Part shown: piece by piece, positions 51,707-60,218 of the stretch
Layout of the letters: every line of letters begins with the position of its first letter
Position numbering within the stretch: position 1 is the stretch's first letter
Assembly (NCBI GenBank): GCA_944385475.1
Contig: CALWXJ010000034.1
Location: 1-64,000 of the forward strand
DNA length: 64,000 nt
Origin: an uncultured Oscillospiraceae bacterium
Lineage (GTDB): Bacteria > Bacillota > Clostridia > Oscillospirales > Oscillospiraceae
Direction: 5' to 3'
The notes under the pieces: model-generated
What the model was told of the DNA's origin: nothing
Seen by the model: only the letters and a program-made list of their open reading frames with translations
Databases searched by the model: none
Made by a program: the position numbers and the translations under genes

Positions 51707-52690
51707 ATGCTGCTGTTTTCTTATCTGAAGCGGCAGTGGAAGCTGCTGATCCTACTGGTGGGGATCGCCGGGGTCTTCGCTGCGGTCTTCTCCCTGTATG
51801 ATTTGCCGGTGGAGGCGGTGGGCTATGCCACCTTGCTGTGCCTTGCGCTGGGAGCCATCCTCTTCGCAGTGGGATTCGCCCTTTTTTCCGCCCGGCACCG
51901 GGAACTGCGGCGCCTTATCCGCCGTGTGGAGGAGCCGGTGCTCCCCCTGCCTTCTCCCCAGGGCCTTTTGGAGGAGGATTACCAGGCCCTTTTGGAGGCA
52001 GTGTGCGCCCACCGCAGACGCCTGATGACCCAGAACCGGGACCGCCTGGAGGATATGACGGACTATTACACCCTCTGGGCTCATCAGATCAAAAGCCCCA
52101 TAGCCGCTGCAGGCCTTCTGCTGCAGGAGCCCACGCCATCTAAAGAGGCCCTGGAGGGGGAGCTTTTGAAAATCAATCAGTATGTGGACATGGTGCTGGG
52201 GTATCTGCGCCTGGGAAGCGACACCACGGACTACGTCTTTCAGGACACGGATTTGGACGCCCTGGTGCGGCAGGCGGTGCGGAAGTTTGCCAGGCTTTTT
52301 ATTTTAAAGCGCATCTCCCTGGACTTTCAGCCCACCGGCCGCACAGTGCTGACGGACGGAAAATGGCTTTCCTTCGTGGTGGAGCAGCTGCTCTCCAACG
52401 CCTTGAAGTACACCTCCTCCGGCGGCGCCGTCCGCATCTATGGCGACGGCGAGACCTTAGTGATCGCAGATACCGGCATCGGCATCCGGGAGGAGGATCT
52501 GCCCCGGATCTTCGACAAGGGCTTTACCGGCTACAACGGCCGGGCGGACAAAAAGTCCACCGGCATCGGGCTCTACCTGTGCCACCAGGTGGTGCAGCGG
52601 CTGAACCATGGTCTTACCATCGTCTCCCGGCCGGGCCGCGGGACCCTTGCCCGTCTGGACCTCAGCCGGCACAAGCGGACCATGGAATAA
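51707..52690 (+). CDS. Intramembrane-sensing histidine kinase (BceS-like)
   Basis: The 327-residue kinase has two adjacent transmembrane helices (about 12-30 and 38-60) with almost no extracellular loop, so it cannot bind ligand directly. His126 lies in the HQIKSPIA box; N, G1 and G2 boxes (VEQLLSNALKY, VIADTGIGIRE, GIGLYLCHQV) follow. Such kinases are switched on by their partner transporter. It starts 4 bp after the response regulator gene. Confidence 0.92.
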   Translation: MLLFSYLKRQWKLLILLVGIAGVFAAVFSLYDLPVEAVGYATLLCLALGAILFAVGFALFSARHRELRRLIRRVEEPVLPLPSPQGLLEEDYQALLEAVCAHRRRLMTQNRDRLEDMTDYYTLWAHQIKSPIAAAGLLLQEPTPSKEALEGELLKINQYVDMVLGYLRLGSDTTDYVFQDTDLDALVRQAVRKFARLFILKRISLDFQPTGRTVLTDGKWLSFVVEQLLSNALKYTSSGGAVRIYGDGETLVIADTGIGIREEDLPRIFDKGFTGYNGRADKKSTGIGLYLCHQVVQRLNHGLTIVSRPGRGTLARLDLSRHKRTME

Positions 52691-52697
52691 GGGGATT

Positions 52698-52759
52698 TCT
52701 TACAAAACCGTAAGATATGGGGCCGGACTGTAAGCCAAAGAGATGGCAGCCAGTCCGGC
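52698..52759 (+). promoter_or_regulatory. Inverted repeat and hairpin before the ABC genes
   Basis: TCTTAC-N6-GTAAGA (52698-52715) is a perfect short inverted repeat, a candidate response-regulator site. Next is a hairpin (52721-52730 with 52750-52759, GGCCGGACTG arms) that could attenuate read-through from the kinase gene. Together they suggest separate control of the transporter. Confidence 0.45.
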
Positions 52760-52822
52760 CTTTGGCGTATCATGGTCCCATACCCCTCCGGAACCATGCG
52801 GAGGCAAAAGGAGGAACCATTT

Positions 52823-53590
52823 ATGGCTCTGCTGGAAGTACAGCATCTGCAAAAAATCTACACCACCCGCTTTGGCGGCAACCAGGTCCAGGCCCTCTCC
52901 AACGTGAATTTTTCCGTGGAACCCGGGGAGTATGTGGCCATCATGGGAGAGTCCGGCTCCGGCAAGACCACCCTTTTGAACATCCTGGCGGCACTGGATC
53001 GCCCCACCTCCGGGGAGGTCTTTTTAAACGGAAGGGCCCTCTCTGACATCCGGGAGCGGGACCTGGCTGCCTTCCGCCGTTCCCACCTGGGCTTTGTGTT
53101 CCAGGACTTCAACCTGCTGGACACCTTCTCCCTCCAGGACAACATTTTCCTGCCCCTGGTGCTGGCAGGGACTGACTACCAGGCCATGCGAAAAAGGCTC
53201 ACGCCCATTGCGGAGCAGCTGGGGATCACAAATATTCTCACCAAGTATCCCTATGAGGTCTCCGGCGGGCAAAAGCAGCGCGCTACCGTGGCCCGGGCCC
53301 TGATCACGGATCCCCAGATCCTGCTGGCAGACGAGCCCACCGGCGCCCTGGATTCCCGCTCCTCTGACAATCTCCTGGATCTCTTTGGACAGGTCAATGC
53401 CGGCGGGCAAACCATTTTGATGGTCACCCACTCCGTAAAGGCCGCCAGCCACGCCAGCCGGGTGCTGTTTCTTCGGGACGGGGAGGTATACCACCAGCTC
53501 TACCGAGGCGGGGAGAGCCTGGAGGGCCAGTTCCGCCGCATCTCCGATACTCTCACCGTACTCTCAGAGGGAGGGGCCGACCATGCGTAA
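52823..53590 (+). CDS. Bce-type ABC transporter ATPase
   Basis: The 255-residue ATPase has Walker A GESGSGKTT (about 44-52), the VSGGQKQR signature, LLADEPTGALD and the His-switch MVTHS, the typical MacB/BceA set. ATG 52823 has AAAGGAGG upstream. Its stop overlaps the permease start by 8 bp. It powers resistance to peptide antibiotics with the permease. Confidence 0.95.
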   Translation: MALLEVQHLQKIYTTRFGGNQVQALSNVNFSVEPGEYVAIMGESGSGKTTLLNILAALDRPTSGEVFLNGRALSDIRERDLAAFRRSHLGFVFQDFNLLDTFSLQDNIFLPLVLAGTDYQAMRKRLTPIAEQLGITNILTKYPYEVSGGQKQRATVARALITDPQILLADEPTGALDSRSSDNLLDLFGQVNAGGQTILMVTHSVKAASHASRVLFLRDGEVYHQLYRGGESLEGQFRRISDTLTVLSEGGADHA

Positions 53591-55550
53591 GTCCAGCTTC
53601 TTCCCCCGGCTGGCCCTGGTGAATCTGCTGCGCAACGGCAGGTATTACGGGCCCTATCTCCTCTCCTGCGGCGGTACTGCCGCCATGTTCTATATTCTGC
53701 GCTATCTCACAGGCAGCGACATCGTCTCCTCCGTCCGGGGCGCCGGATATCTCCAAAGCCTGATGTCCCTGGGCTGCGTAGTGGTGGCCCTTTTCTCAGG
53801 GGTGATCCTGCTCTACGCCAACAGCTTCGTCATGAAGCGGCGGCAGCGGGAACTGGGGCTATACAACATTCTGGGGCTGGAAAAGCGCCACATCGCCCTT
53901 TTATGCCTGTGGGAAACAGCCTATTGCGCCCTGTGCGCCATTGCCGGCGGAATCTTGGCAGGCATCCTTTTCAGCAAGCTGATGCTCCTGCTGCTTTTCA
54001 AAATCGCCCGTCTGCCGGTGGCTTTCGGATTCGAGCTCAGCATAAACGGGATCTTCAGCACCGTTGCCTTGTTTGCCGTGCTCTTTGCCCTGACGCTGGT
54101 TTGCAATCTCTTTCGTCTGGGGCGGACCCGGCCGGCGGAGCTGCTGCACAGCCAGTCTGTAGGAGAGCGGGAGCCTCGGACCAAGCGCCTGCTGGTGGTC
54201 TTGGGCATCCTGACCCTGGGAGGCGGCTACTTCCTCTCCTGGAAGGTGCGGCAGCCCACAGAGGCCCTGCTGCTCTTTTTCCTTGCGGTGGTTCTGGTGA
54301 TGATCGGCACCTACTGCCTGTTTACCGCCGGGTCTGTGGCAGTGCTGAAGGCCCTTCGGGCCAATCCCGGCTATTATTACAAGACCCGGCACTTTACCGC
54401 TGTGGCAGGGCTTTTATACAGGATGAAGCAAAATGCCGTGGGGCTTGCCAATATCTGTATTCTCTCCACCATGGTGCTGGTGACGGTGTCCACCACTGTG
54501 GCCCTCTATCAAAGCTGTGAGGAGACCCTGGATGAGATGTATCCCTATGACGTGCAGGTAATCCAGACCCTCAGCGGCCACGGGGAGGACATCTCCCTGC
54601 CCACACCAGAGCAGACCCTGGCCCAGGTGGAGGAAACCCTCTCCGCCTCCGGTGGGGCAGCGTCCTATTTTGGTTCCTTCACCCAGGCGGAGAGCTGGTT
54701 TGAATACAGCGGAAATACCCTTCAGTGGGAAGTCCCGGGCATCCAGGGCCGGCTGCGGCTGGTGACGGCAGAGGACTATGCCCGCTGCACCGGGCAGTCC
54801 GTGGACCTGGCGGCAGACCAGGTGCTGGCCTATACCCAAGGAATGGATCTGCCGGACGCCTTTTATATCGGCTCCCTGCCCTTCCGGGTGGCACAGCGGC
54901 TGAAGACCAGCCTGCCGGTAAACGGCAGCGCCATCGTCAGCAGCGAAAACGCGGCGGTGACGCTGGTGGTGGCAGATCAGGCGGTGCTGGAGGAGATCAT
55001 GGCCCAGTCCCCGGGGGATCTCTTCTCCGAAGAATTCCTGATCCAAATGAACCTGGCGGGCACAGAGGAAGAAAAGCTCTCCTTTGCTGAGCGCCTGTTG
55101 GAAAAGACCGGACAGGGGGTTGCCGTCAACAGCCGCCAGGAAAACGCGGCGGATCTCTACACCATGTATGGGGGGTTTTTGTTCCTGGGGGTGTTCCTTG
55201 GACTGCTGTTCCTCCTGGCCACAGCCCTGATCATTTACTACAAGCAGGTCTCGGAAGGGTTTGAAGACCAGCGGCGCTACACCATCATGCGCCAGGTGGG
55301 CATGACGGACCGGGAGATCCGCGCCTCCATCCACAGCCAGATCCTGCTGGTGTTCTTTCTGCCTCTATGCACGGCGGGAATCCACACGGCGGCAGCTTAT
55401 CCCATGGTATCCAAGCTGCTGAAGCTCTTCCAGCTTACCAATGCCGGACGCTATGCTCTATGCACAGCGGGGACCCTGGGGGTATTCTGCGCCGTCTATA
55501 TCCTGGTCTATGCCCTGACGGCCCGGTCCTACCGGCGGATCGTCAGCTGA
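53583..55550 (+). CDS. Bce-type ABC transporter permease
   Basis: The 655-residue FtsX-like permease has about ten transmembrane helices with a large extracellular domain of about 200 residues between helices seven and eight (about 310-530), as in BceB. That domain usually recognises the peptide antibiotic and signals to the kinase. It is translationally coupled to the ATPase, and a terminator follows at 55573. Confidence 0.92.
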   Translation: MRKSSFFPRLALVNLLRNGRYYGPYLLSCGGTAAMFYILRYLTGSDIVSSVRGAGYLQSLMSLGCVVVALFSGVILLYANSFVMKRRQRELGLYNILGLEKRHIALLCLWETAYCALCAIAGGILAGILFSKLMLLLLFKIARLPVAFGFELSINGIFSTVALFAVLFALTLVCNLFRLGRTRPAELLHSQSVGEREPRTKRLLVVLGILTLGGGYFLSWKVRQPTEALLLFFLAVVLVMIGTYCLFTAGSVAVLKALRANPGYYYKTRHFTAVAGLLYRMKQNAVGLANICILSTMVLVTVSTTVALYQSCEETLDEMYPYDVQVIQTLSGHGEDISLPTPEQTLAQVEETLSASGGAASYFGSFTQAESWFEYSGNTLQWEVPGIQGRLRLVTAEDYARCTGQSVDLAADQVLAYTQGMDLPDAFYIGSLPFRVAQRLKTSLPVNGSAIVSSENAAVTLVVADQAVLEEIMAQSPGDLFSEEFLIQMNLAGTEEEKLSFAERLLEKTGQGVAVNSRQENAADLYTMYGGFLFLGVFLGLLFLLATALIIYYKQVSEGFEDQRRYTIMRQVGMTDREIRASIHSQILLVFFLPLCTAGIHTAAAYPMVSKLLKLFQLTNAGRYALCTAGTLGVFCAVYILVYALTARSYRRIVS

Positions 55551-55572
55551 GGGGACATTTCGGCGAAAAAAT

Positions 55573-55611
55573 AAAAAAGGGCGGCAGCCTGTATGGCTGC
55601 CGCCCTTTTTT
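55573..55611. terminator. Bidirectional terminator
   Basis: GGGCGGCAGCC and its complement are flanked by A6 and T6, between the Bce permease gene and the convergent ggt homologue. Confidence 0.85.
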
Positions 55612-55634
55612 GTAAAGCCGCAGGGGGGTCCCCT

Positions 55635-57254
55635 TTACCAGGCGGCAATGGTGCCGTCTGCCCGGGGCTCCGTCCCCCCCGCCAGGACACCGTCCTCCAT
55701 CCGCCAGATGATCTCACCTCGTCCCATATCCAGATCGCTGTTGGGAATGACCACCTGATGGCCCCGATCCGCCAGGGCCCGGGCCACATGGACAGGGACC
55801 TCCCGCTCCAGCTCTACCTGGAGGCCTCCCTTCCACTGGAACCGGGGAGCATCCAGGGCCTCCTGGGGATTCATGCCGTAATCCACCGTGTTCACCACCA
55901 CCTGCACATGACCCTGGGGCTGCATAAAGCCCCCCATGACCCCAAAGGGGCCGATGGGCTCCCTGTCCCGGGCCAGAAAACCCGGAATGATGGTATGATA
56001 GGCCCGCTTTCCCCCGGCAAGGCAGTTGGGACTCTCCTCCTGCAAAGAGAAATTGGCACCCCGGTTTTGCAGGGAGATCCCCGTCCCGGGAATCAGCACC
56101 CCGGAGCCAAAGGTCATATAGTGGCTCTGAATGAAGGAGACCATGTTCCCCTGGTCGTCCGCAGTGCAGAAATACACAGTATCTCCGCAGGCAGGATCCC
56201 CCGCCGCGGGGAAAAGCGCCTGCTCCCCCATCAGGGCCCGCCTCCGGCGGGCGTAGTCCTGGGAGAGCAGCTGCTCCACCGTCACGTTCATAAAACGGGG
56301 GTCTGCCACATAGGTGCGGGTATCCGCGTAAGCCAGCTTCACAGCCTCAATCATGGCGTGATATGTCTCCACGCTCTCCCGCTGGCGGGGCAAATCCATG
56401 CCGTTTAGGATGTTCAGTGCCATCAGGGCCGTAATGCCGTGTCCGTTGGGGGGCATCTCAAAGACGTCATAACCCCGGTAATTGGTGTGGATGGGTTCCA
56501 CCCACAAAGGCTGATAACCCGTGAAGTCCTCCCGGGAAAAATACCCCCCGGTAGCCTGGGAAAAGGCCACGATCTTTTCCATGATGGCCCCGTGGTAATA
56601 GCTCTCACAGTCTGTGGCAGCCAGTTCCTCCAGCGTAGCGGCATAGTCCGGGTCCCGGAAGACCTCCCCCGCCCGGTACATGGCGCCGTTTTTGGTAAAA
56701 TGCTCCATCCAGGGGCCAAACACCTCCGGGTGTTCTTTGGCCGCCGGGGCGATCCGCTCAAGCCCCTGGGGCCACATCCTGGCCACATTTACAGGGATGA
56801 CAAACCCCTCCCGGGCATACTCCGCAGCCGGAGCCATCAGCTCCTCCATGGAGCGCGTGCCGAACCGCCGGCGCAGGGCGCCCCAGGCTGCCGGGGCCCC
56901 GGGCACCATGGTGGGGATCCACCCGGTGGCAGGCATGTCCTGATAGCCCATCTTCCGCACCTGCTCCGCCTCCAGGGCCCGGGGCGCCACACCGGAACCG
57001 TTGAGCCCATAGAGTTTTCCCTGGGTCCAGATCAGGGCAAAGCAGTCCGACCCAAGGCTATTGCTGGTGGGCTCCAGCAGGGGCATGGCTACCGCCATGG
57101 CTATGGCCGCGTCCACAGCGTTGCCTCCCCGCCGCAGGATATCCAGGCCGATCTGTGAGGCCATAGGGGACGTGGAGCAGGCCATCCCCCTGCGGCCATA
57201 GACCACATTGCGGTGGGAGGGATAGGCATATTTCATAGGATCAAATGTCAGCAC
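55635..57254 (-). CDS. Gamma-glutamyltransferase family protein
   Basis: The 539-residue Ntn-hydrolase shows RRGGNAVDAAIA near the N-terminus, PPNGHG in the middle and the autoprocessing/nucleophile Thr in GDTVYFCTADDQGNM. True GGTs are secreted, but there is no signal peptide, so this is probably a cytosolic relative such as a cephalosporin-acylase-like or other amide hydrolase. It starts with GTG and GGAGAT upstream; ATG 57236 is an alternative. It lies alone between terminators. Confidence 0.88.
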   Translation of the reverse strand: MLTFDPMKYAYPSHRNVVYGRRGMACSTSPMASQIGLDILRRGGNAVDAAIAMAVAMPLLEPTSNSLGSDCFALIWTQGKLYGLNGSGVAPRALEAEQVRKMGYQDMPATGWIPTMVPGAPAAWGALRRRFGTRSMEELMAPAAEYAREGFVIPVNVARMWPQGLERIAPAAKEHPEVFGPWMEHFTKNGAMYRAGEVFRDPDYAATLEELAATDCESYYHGAIMEKIVAFSQATGGYFSREDFTGYQPLWVEPIHTNYRGYDVFEMPPNGHGITALMALNILNGMDLPRQRESVETYHAMIEAVKLAYADTRTYVADPRFMNVTVEQLLSQDYARRRRALMGEQALFPAAGDPACGDTVYFCTADDQGNMVSFIQSHYMTFGSGVLIPGTGISLQNRGANFSLQEESPNCLAGGKRAYHTIIPGFLARDREPIGPFGVMGGFMQPQGHVQVVVNTVDYGMNPQEALDAPRFQWKGGLQVELEREVPVHVARALADRGHQVVIPNSDLDMGRGEIIWRMEDGVLAGGTEPRADGTIAAW

Positions 57255-57279
57255 GTGCTCATCTCCTTTTCAACACAAA

Positions 57280-57320
57280 GAAAGGCCGCTTAAAGGGAGC
57301 TCCCCTGCAAGCGGCCTTTC
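57280..57320 (-). terminator. Terminator of the DUF4330 gene
   Basis: GAAAGGCCGCTT (57280-57291) pairs with 57309-57320, directly after the DUF4330 stop. Confidence 0.65.
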
Positions 57321-57324
57321 AGGT

Positions 57325-57813
57325 TCATTCGCCCCAGCGCACATCCACGATGGTGCCGCCGGAAAATTCAATGTATTCGCTTTTGAGGATATAATCCGTT
57401 TTTCCGATGCGCACCTCCTGATCCCCCACTTTTGTGGTCAGAACATCCGCGGTGGGGGTGGTGGTCACAGCAGTAAAGTAGAGGGTCACATGCTCCGGAT
57501 CCTCCACCCACTGCCCATCCGGGCCCAATACATAATAGGGCTGCTGTTCCACAGACTCGATCTGCCCCCCCACCAGGGCGCCGGAGGCCATCAGAGGGGA
57601 GGGCAGGTGGGTCAGGCAGTTTTCATACAGCTCCGCCGGAACGCCCTCCACCCGGACCACATACGTTACCTTCGTGGTTTCCACCTGGCCGGCGGTAGTC
57701 CCGCCGTTTCCTAAGAATTTCCACGCGCCAAATGCCAGCACCGCCAGGATCAAAATCACGGCGATGATGTCAATCACATTCCATTTGCCAATTCGTTTTG
57801 CTTTGTTTTCCAT
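57325..57813 (-). CDS. DUF4330 domain protein
   Basis: The 162-residue protein has a short basic N-terminus, one transmembrane helix (about 14-35) and an extracytoplasmic DUF4330 domain (VTYVVRVEGVPAELYENCL, with a late LKSEYIEFSGGTIVDV). The family is often found near polysaccharide genes; here the divergent neighbour is the glycosyltransferase-CsaB gene. The ATG at 57813 has GGAGGAG upstream. Confidence 0.82.
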   Translation of the reverse strand: MENKAKRIGKWNVIDIIAVILILAVLAFGAWKFLGNGGTTAGQVETTKVTYVVRVEGVPAELYENCLTHLPSPLMASGALVGGQIESVEQQPYYVLGPDGQWVEDPEHVTLYFTAVTTTPTADVLTTKVGDQEVRIGKTDYILKSEYIEFSGGTIVDVRWGE

Positions 57814-57854
57814 AGACTCCTCCATCACGGGCAGGCCCGGCTTTCATCGCTTTA

Positions 57855-57883
57855 TGGACATTGTCCGGGAAATATTGTATAAT
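57855..57883 (+). promoter_or_regulatory. Promoter TGGACA-17-TATAAT
   Basis: A perfect TATAAT and a one-mismatch -35 box lie 65 bp before the glycosyltransferase-CsaB gene. Confidence 0.65.
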
Positions 57884-57948
57884 ATTTTTCTCCATATCAC
57901 AAGGGCCAATTTCTCGGCCCTCACTCTGGAAGGCAAAGAGGAAACAAT

Positions 57949-60177
57949 ATGAATGTCATCCATCTCATCAGCGGCGGCGACTCGGGGGGCGCCAAGACCC
58001 ACGTGCTGAGCCTGCTGCAAAATCTCCAGCCCCGGATTCGTGTCCAGCTGGTGTGCTTTCGGGACGGTCCCTTCGCGCAGGAGGCCCGCAGCCTGGGCAT
58101 TCCCACCCGGATCATGGGGGGCAACAACATCCCCCGGCTGTGTCGCCAGCTGACGGAGTATATCCGACAGGAGGGGTTTGAGATCATCCACTGCCATGGT
58201 TCCCGGGCCAATATGGTGGGGGCACTGCTGCGGCGGCCCACGGGGCTTCCGGTGGTGACCACCGTCCACAGCGACTATCGCCTGGACTATTTGGGCCGTC
58301 CCCTCAGCCGCCTGACCTTCGGCACCATCAATGCCTGGGCCCTGCGCCGGCTGGACTACCGCATCGGTGTCTCTGACGCCATGGTGAACCTGTTGATCTC
58401 CCGGGGATTTCCCCCGGATCGATTCTACGCCATCTACAACGGCATCGATTTCACCCCCCCGCCTCCTCAAGGCGATCGGTTGACATACCTGCGGAGCCTG
58501 GGGGCCAATGTGGATGAAGATTCCGTTGTGGTGGGCATTGCCGCCCGGATAAACCCGGTGAAGGATATGTCCACCCTGGTGCGGGGCTTTGCCGCCGGAT
58601 ACGCCAAATGTCCCCGGCTACGGCTCATCATCGCCGGAGACGGCCCGGAGAAGAATAAGCTTACCGCCTTGGCTGCGGAACTGGGCGTCTCCCGGCAGGT
58701 GTGCTTTGCCGGATGGATCTCCGGCGGCATGGACCGCTTTTACAGTGCCCTGGACATCAATGTCCTCACCAGCTTGTCGGAAACCTTCCCCTATGCCCTG
58801 ACGGATGGTACACGCTTTCATCTGGCTACCGTAGCCACCGCCGTGGGCGGTATTCCCTATCTCATTGATCAGGATGTAAACGGCTATCTCTTCCAGCCCG
58901 GCGACTGGGAAACCCTTGGAGAACACCTGGCAGCCTTGGGCAATGACGATGAACTGCGCCATCAACTGGGGGAAAAGCTATACGAAAAGGCATCGACTCA
59001 CTTCTCCATCCAGCATACCGTAGATACCCAGCTGCAGATCTACCAGGAGATCCTGCGCCGCCACCATCGCCCCCGGAAAAAGCGGGACGGGGTGGTGATC
59101 TGCGGCGCCTACGGGCGGGGCAACGCCGGAGATGACGCCATTTTAGAAGCGATCTTACAGGAGATGCGCTCCATTGACCCCGATATGCCCATCACGGTCC
59201 TCTCCAAGGACCCCAAGGCCACCCGGCTGGCCTATCGGGTGCGTTCTGTCAGCCGCATGGCGATCTTCTCCTGGTGGAGGACTATGCGCCGCTCCCGCCT
59301 GTATATCAACGGCGGCGGCAGCCTGATCCAGGATGTCACCTCCCGCCGCTCTTTGTGGTTTTATCTCATGAACATTCAAGCCGCCAAAGATGCCGGCTGC
59401 CGGGTACAGATGTACGGCTGCGGCATCGGCCCCGTCACCCGGATGAGCCACCGCCGCCTGGCGGCCAAGGTCCTCAACCGGGCGGTGGACGCCATCACCC
59501 TGCGGGAACCGGACTCCCTCACGGAACTGCAGTCCATGGGCGTGACCCGCCCAGAGATCCTTTTGACGGCAGATCCCGCTCTCACCCTTCCCGCCGCCCG
59601 GGAAGATGAGACGGACAGCGTCCTTCTCAGGGCGGGCATCCCACCCCAGGGGCGCTATATCTGCTTTGCCCTGCGGCGGTGGCGGGGCTTTGAGGACAAA
59701 GCCCCCCTCCTGGGCAAAGCCGCCCGTTATGCCTACACGGCCTATGGCCTTACGCCGGTGTTCATTGCCGTGGAAAAGCACCTCGATCCCGGGGCCGGGA
59801 GGCTGGCCGCCCGGGACCTGGAGGATATCCCCCATTACTTTTTGGATGACGCCGGCACCGCCGGCACCATCATCGGCGCCCTGTCCCGGATGGAGATTGT
59901 GGTATCCATGCGGCTGCATGCGCTGATTTTCGCCGCCGGACAAGGGATCCCTCTGGTGGGCGTGGTATACGACCCCAAGGTCTCCGCCTTCCTGCGCTAT
60001 ATCCACCAGCCCTGTTTTATGGATCTGGAAGACCTGACGGAGGAGTCCCTGCATCAGATGATCGACCACTGCGCCGCCCAGGCCGCTCATCCCGAAGCCC
60101 AGGCCGCCGCCGTGAGCCGCCTGCAGGCCATGGAATCCCAAAATGTGGAGATGGCCCGACGGCTTTTGCAGCAATGA
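57949..60177 (+). CDS. csaB: Glycosyltransferase (GT4)-CsaB pyruvyl transferase fusion
   Basis: The 742-residue protein joins two enzymes. Residues about 1-365 form a GT4 glycosyltransferase (ISGGDSGGAKTHV start, VGIAARINPVKD, and a late SETFPYALTDG sugar-nucleotide segment). Residues about 375-742 form a CsaB-type polysaccharide pyruvyl transferase (GAYGRGNAGDDAILEA, INGGGSLIQD, GCGIGPV, SMRLHALIFAAG). CsaB adds ketal pyruvate to secondary wall polymers, the ligand for SLH domains. An SLH protein is encoded at 21541. GAGGAAAC precedes the ATG. Confidence 0.9.
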   Translation: MNVIHLISGGDSGGAKTHVLSLLQNLQPRIRVQLVCFRDGPFAQEARSLGIPTRIMGGNNIPRLCRQLTEYIRQEGFEIIHCHGSRANMVGALLRRPTGLPVVTTVHSDYRLDYLGRPLSRLTFGTINAWALRRLDYRIGVSDAMVNLLISRGFPPDRFYAIYNGIDFTPPPPQGDRLTYLRSLGANVDEDSVVVGIAARINPVKDMSTLVRGFAAGYAKCPRLRLIIAGDGPEKNKLTALAAELGVSRQVCFAGWISGGMDRFYSALDINVLTSLSETFPYALTDGTRFHLATVATAVGGIPYLIDQDVNGYLFQPGDWETLGEHLAALGNDDELRHQLGEKLYEKASTHFSIQHTVDTQLQIYQEILRRHHRPRKKRDGVVICGAYGRGNAGDDAILEAILQEMRSIDPDMPITVLSKDPKATRLAYRVRSVSRMAIFSWWRTMRRSRLYINGGGSLIQDVTSRRSLWFYLMNIQAAKDAGCRVQMYGCGIGPVTRMSHRRLAAKVLNRAVDAITLREPDSLTELQSMGVTRPEILLTADPALTLPAAREDETDSVLLRAGIPPQGRYICFALRRWRGFEDKAPLLGKAARYAYTAYGLTPVFIAVEKHLDPGAGRLAARDLEDIPHYFLDDAGTAGTIIGALSRMEIVVSMRLHALIFAAGQGIPLVGVVYDPKVSAFLRYIHQPCFMDLEDLTEESLHQMIDHCAAQAAHPEAQAAAVSRLQAMESQNVEMARRLLQQ

Positions 60178-60188
60178 CCGACACCAAG

Positions 60189-60218
60189 AAAAGCGCCCCG
60201 TTACCGGGGCGCTTTTTT
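60189..60218. terminator. Bidirectional terminator
   Basis: AAAAGCGCCCCG (60189-60200) pairs with 60205-60216 around TTAC, followed by a T-run, between convergent genes. Confidence 0.85.
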
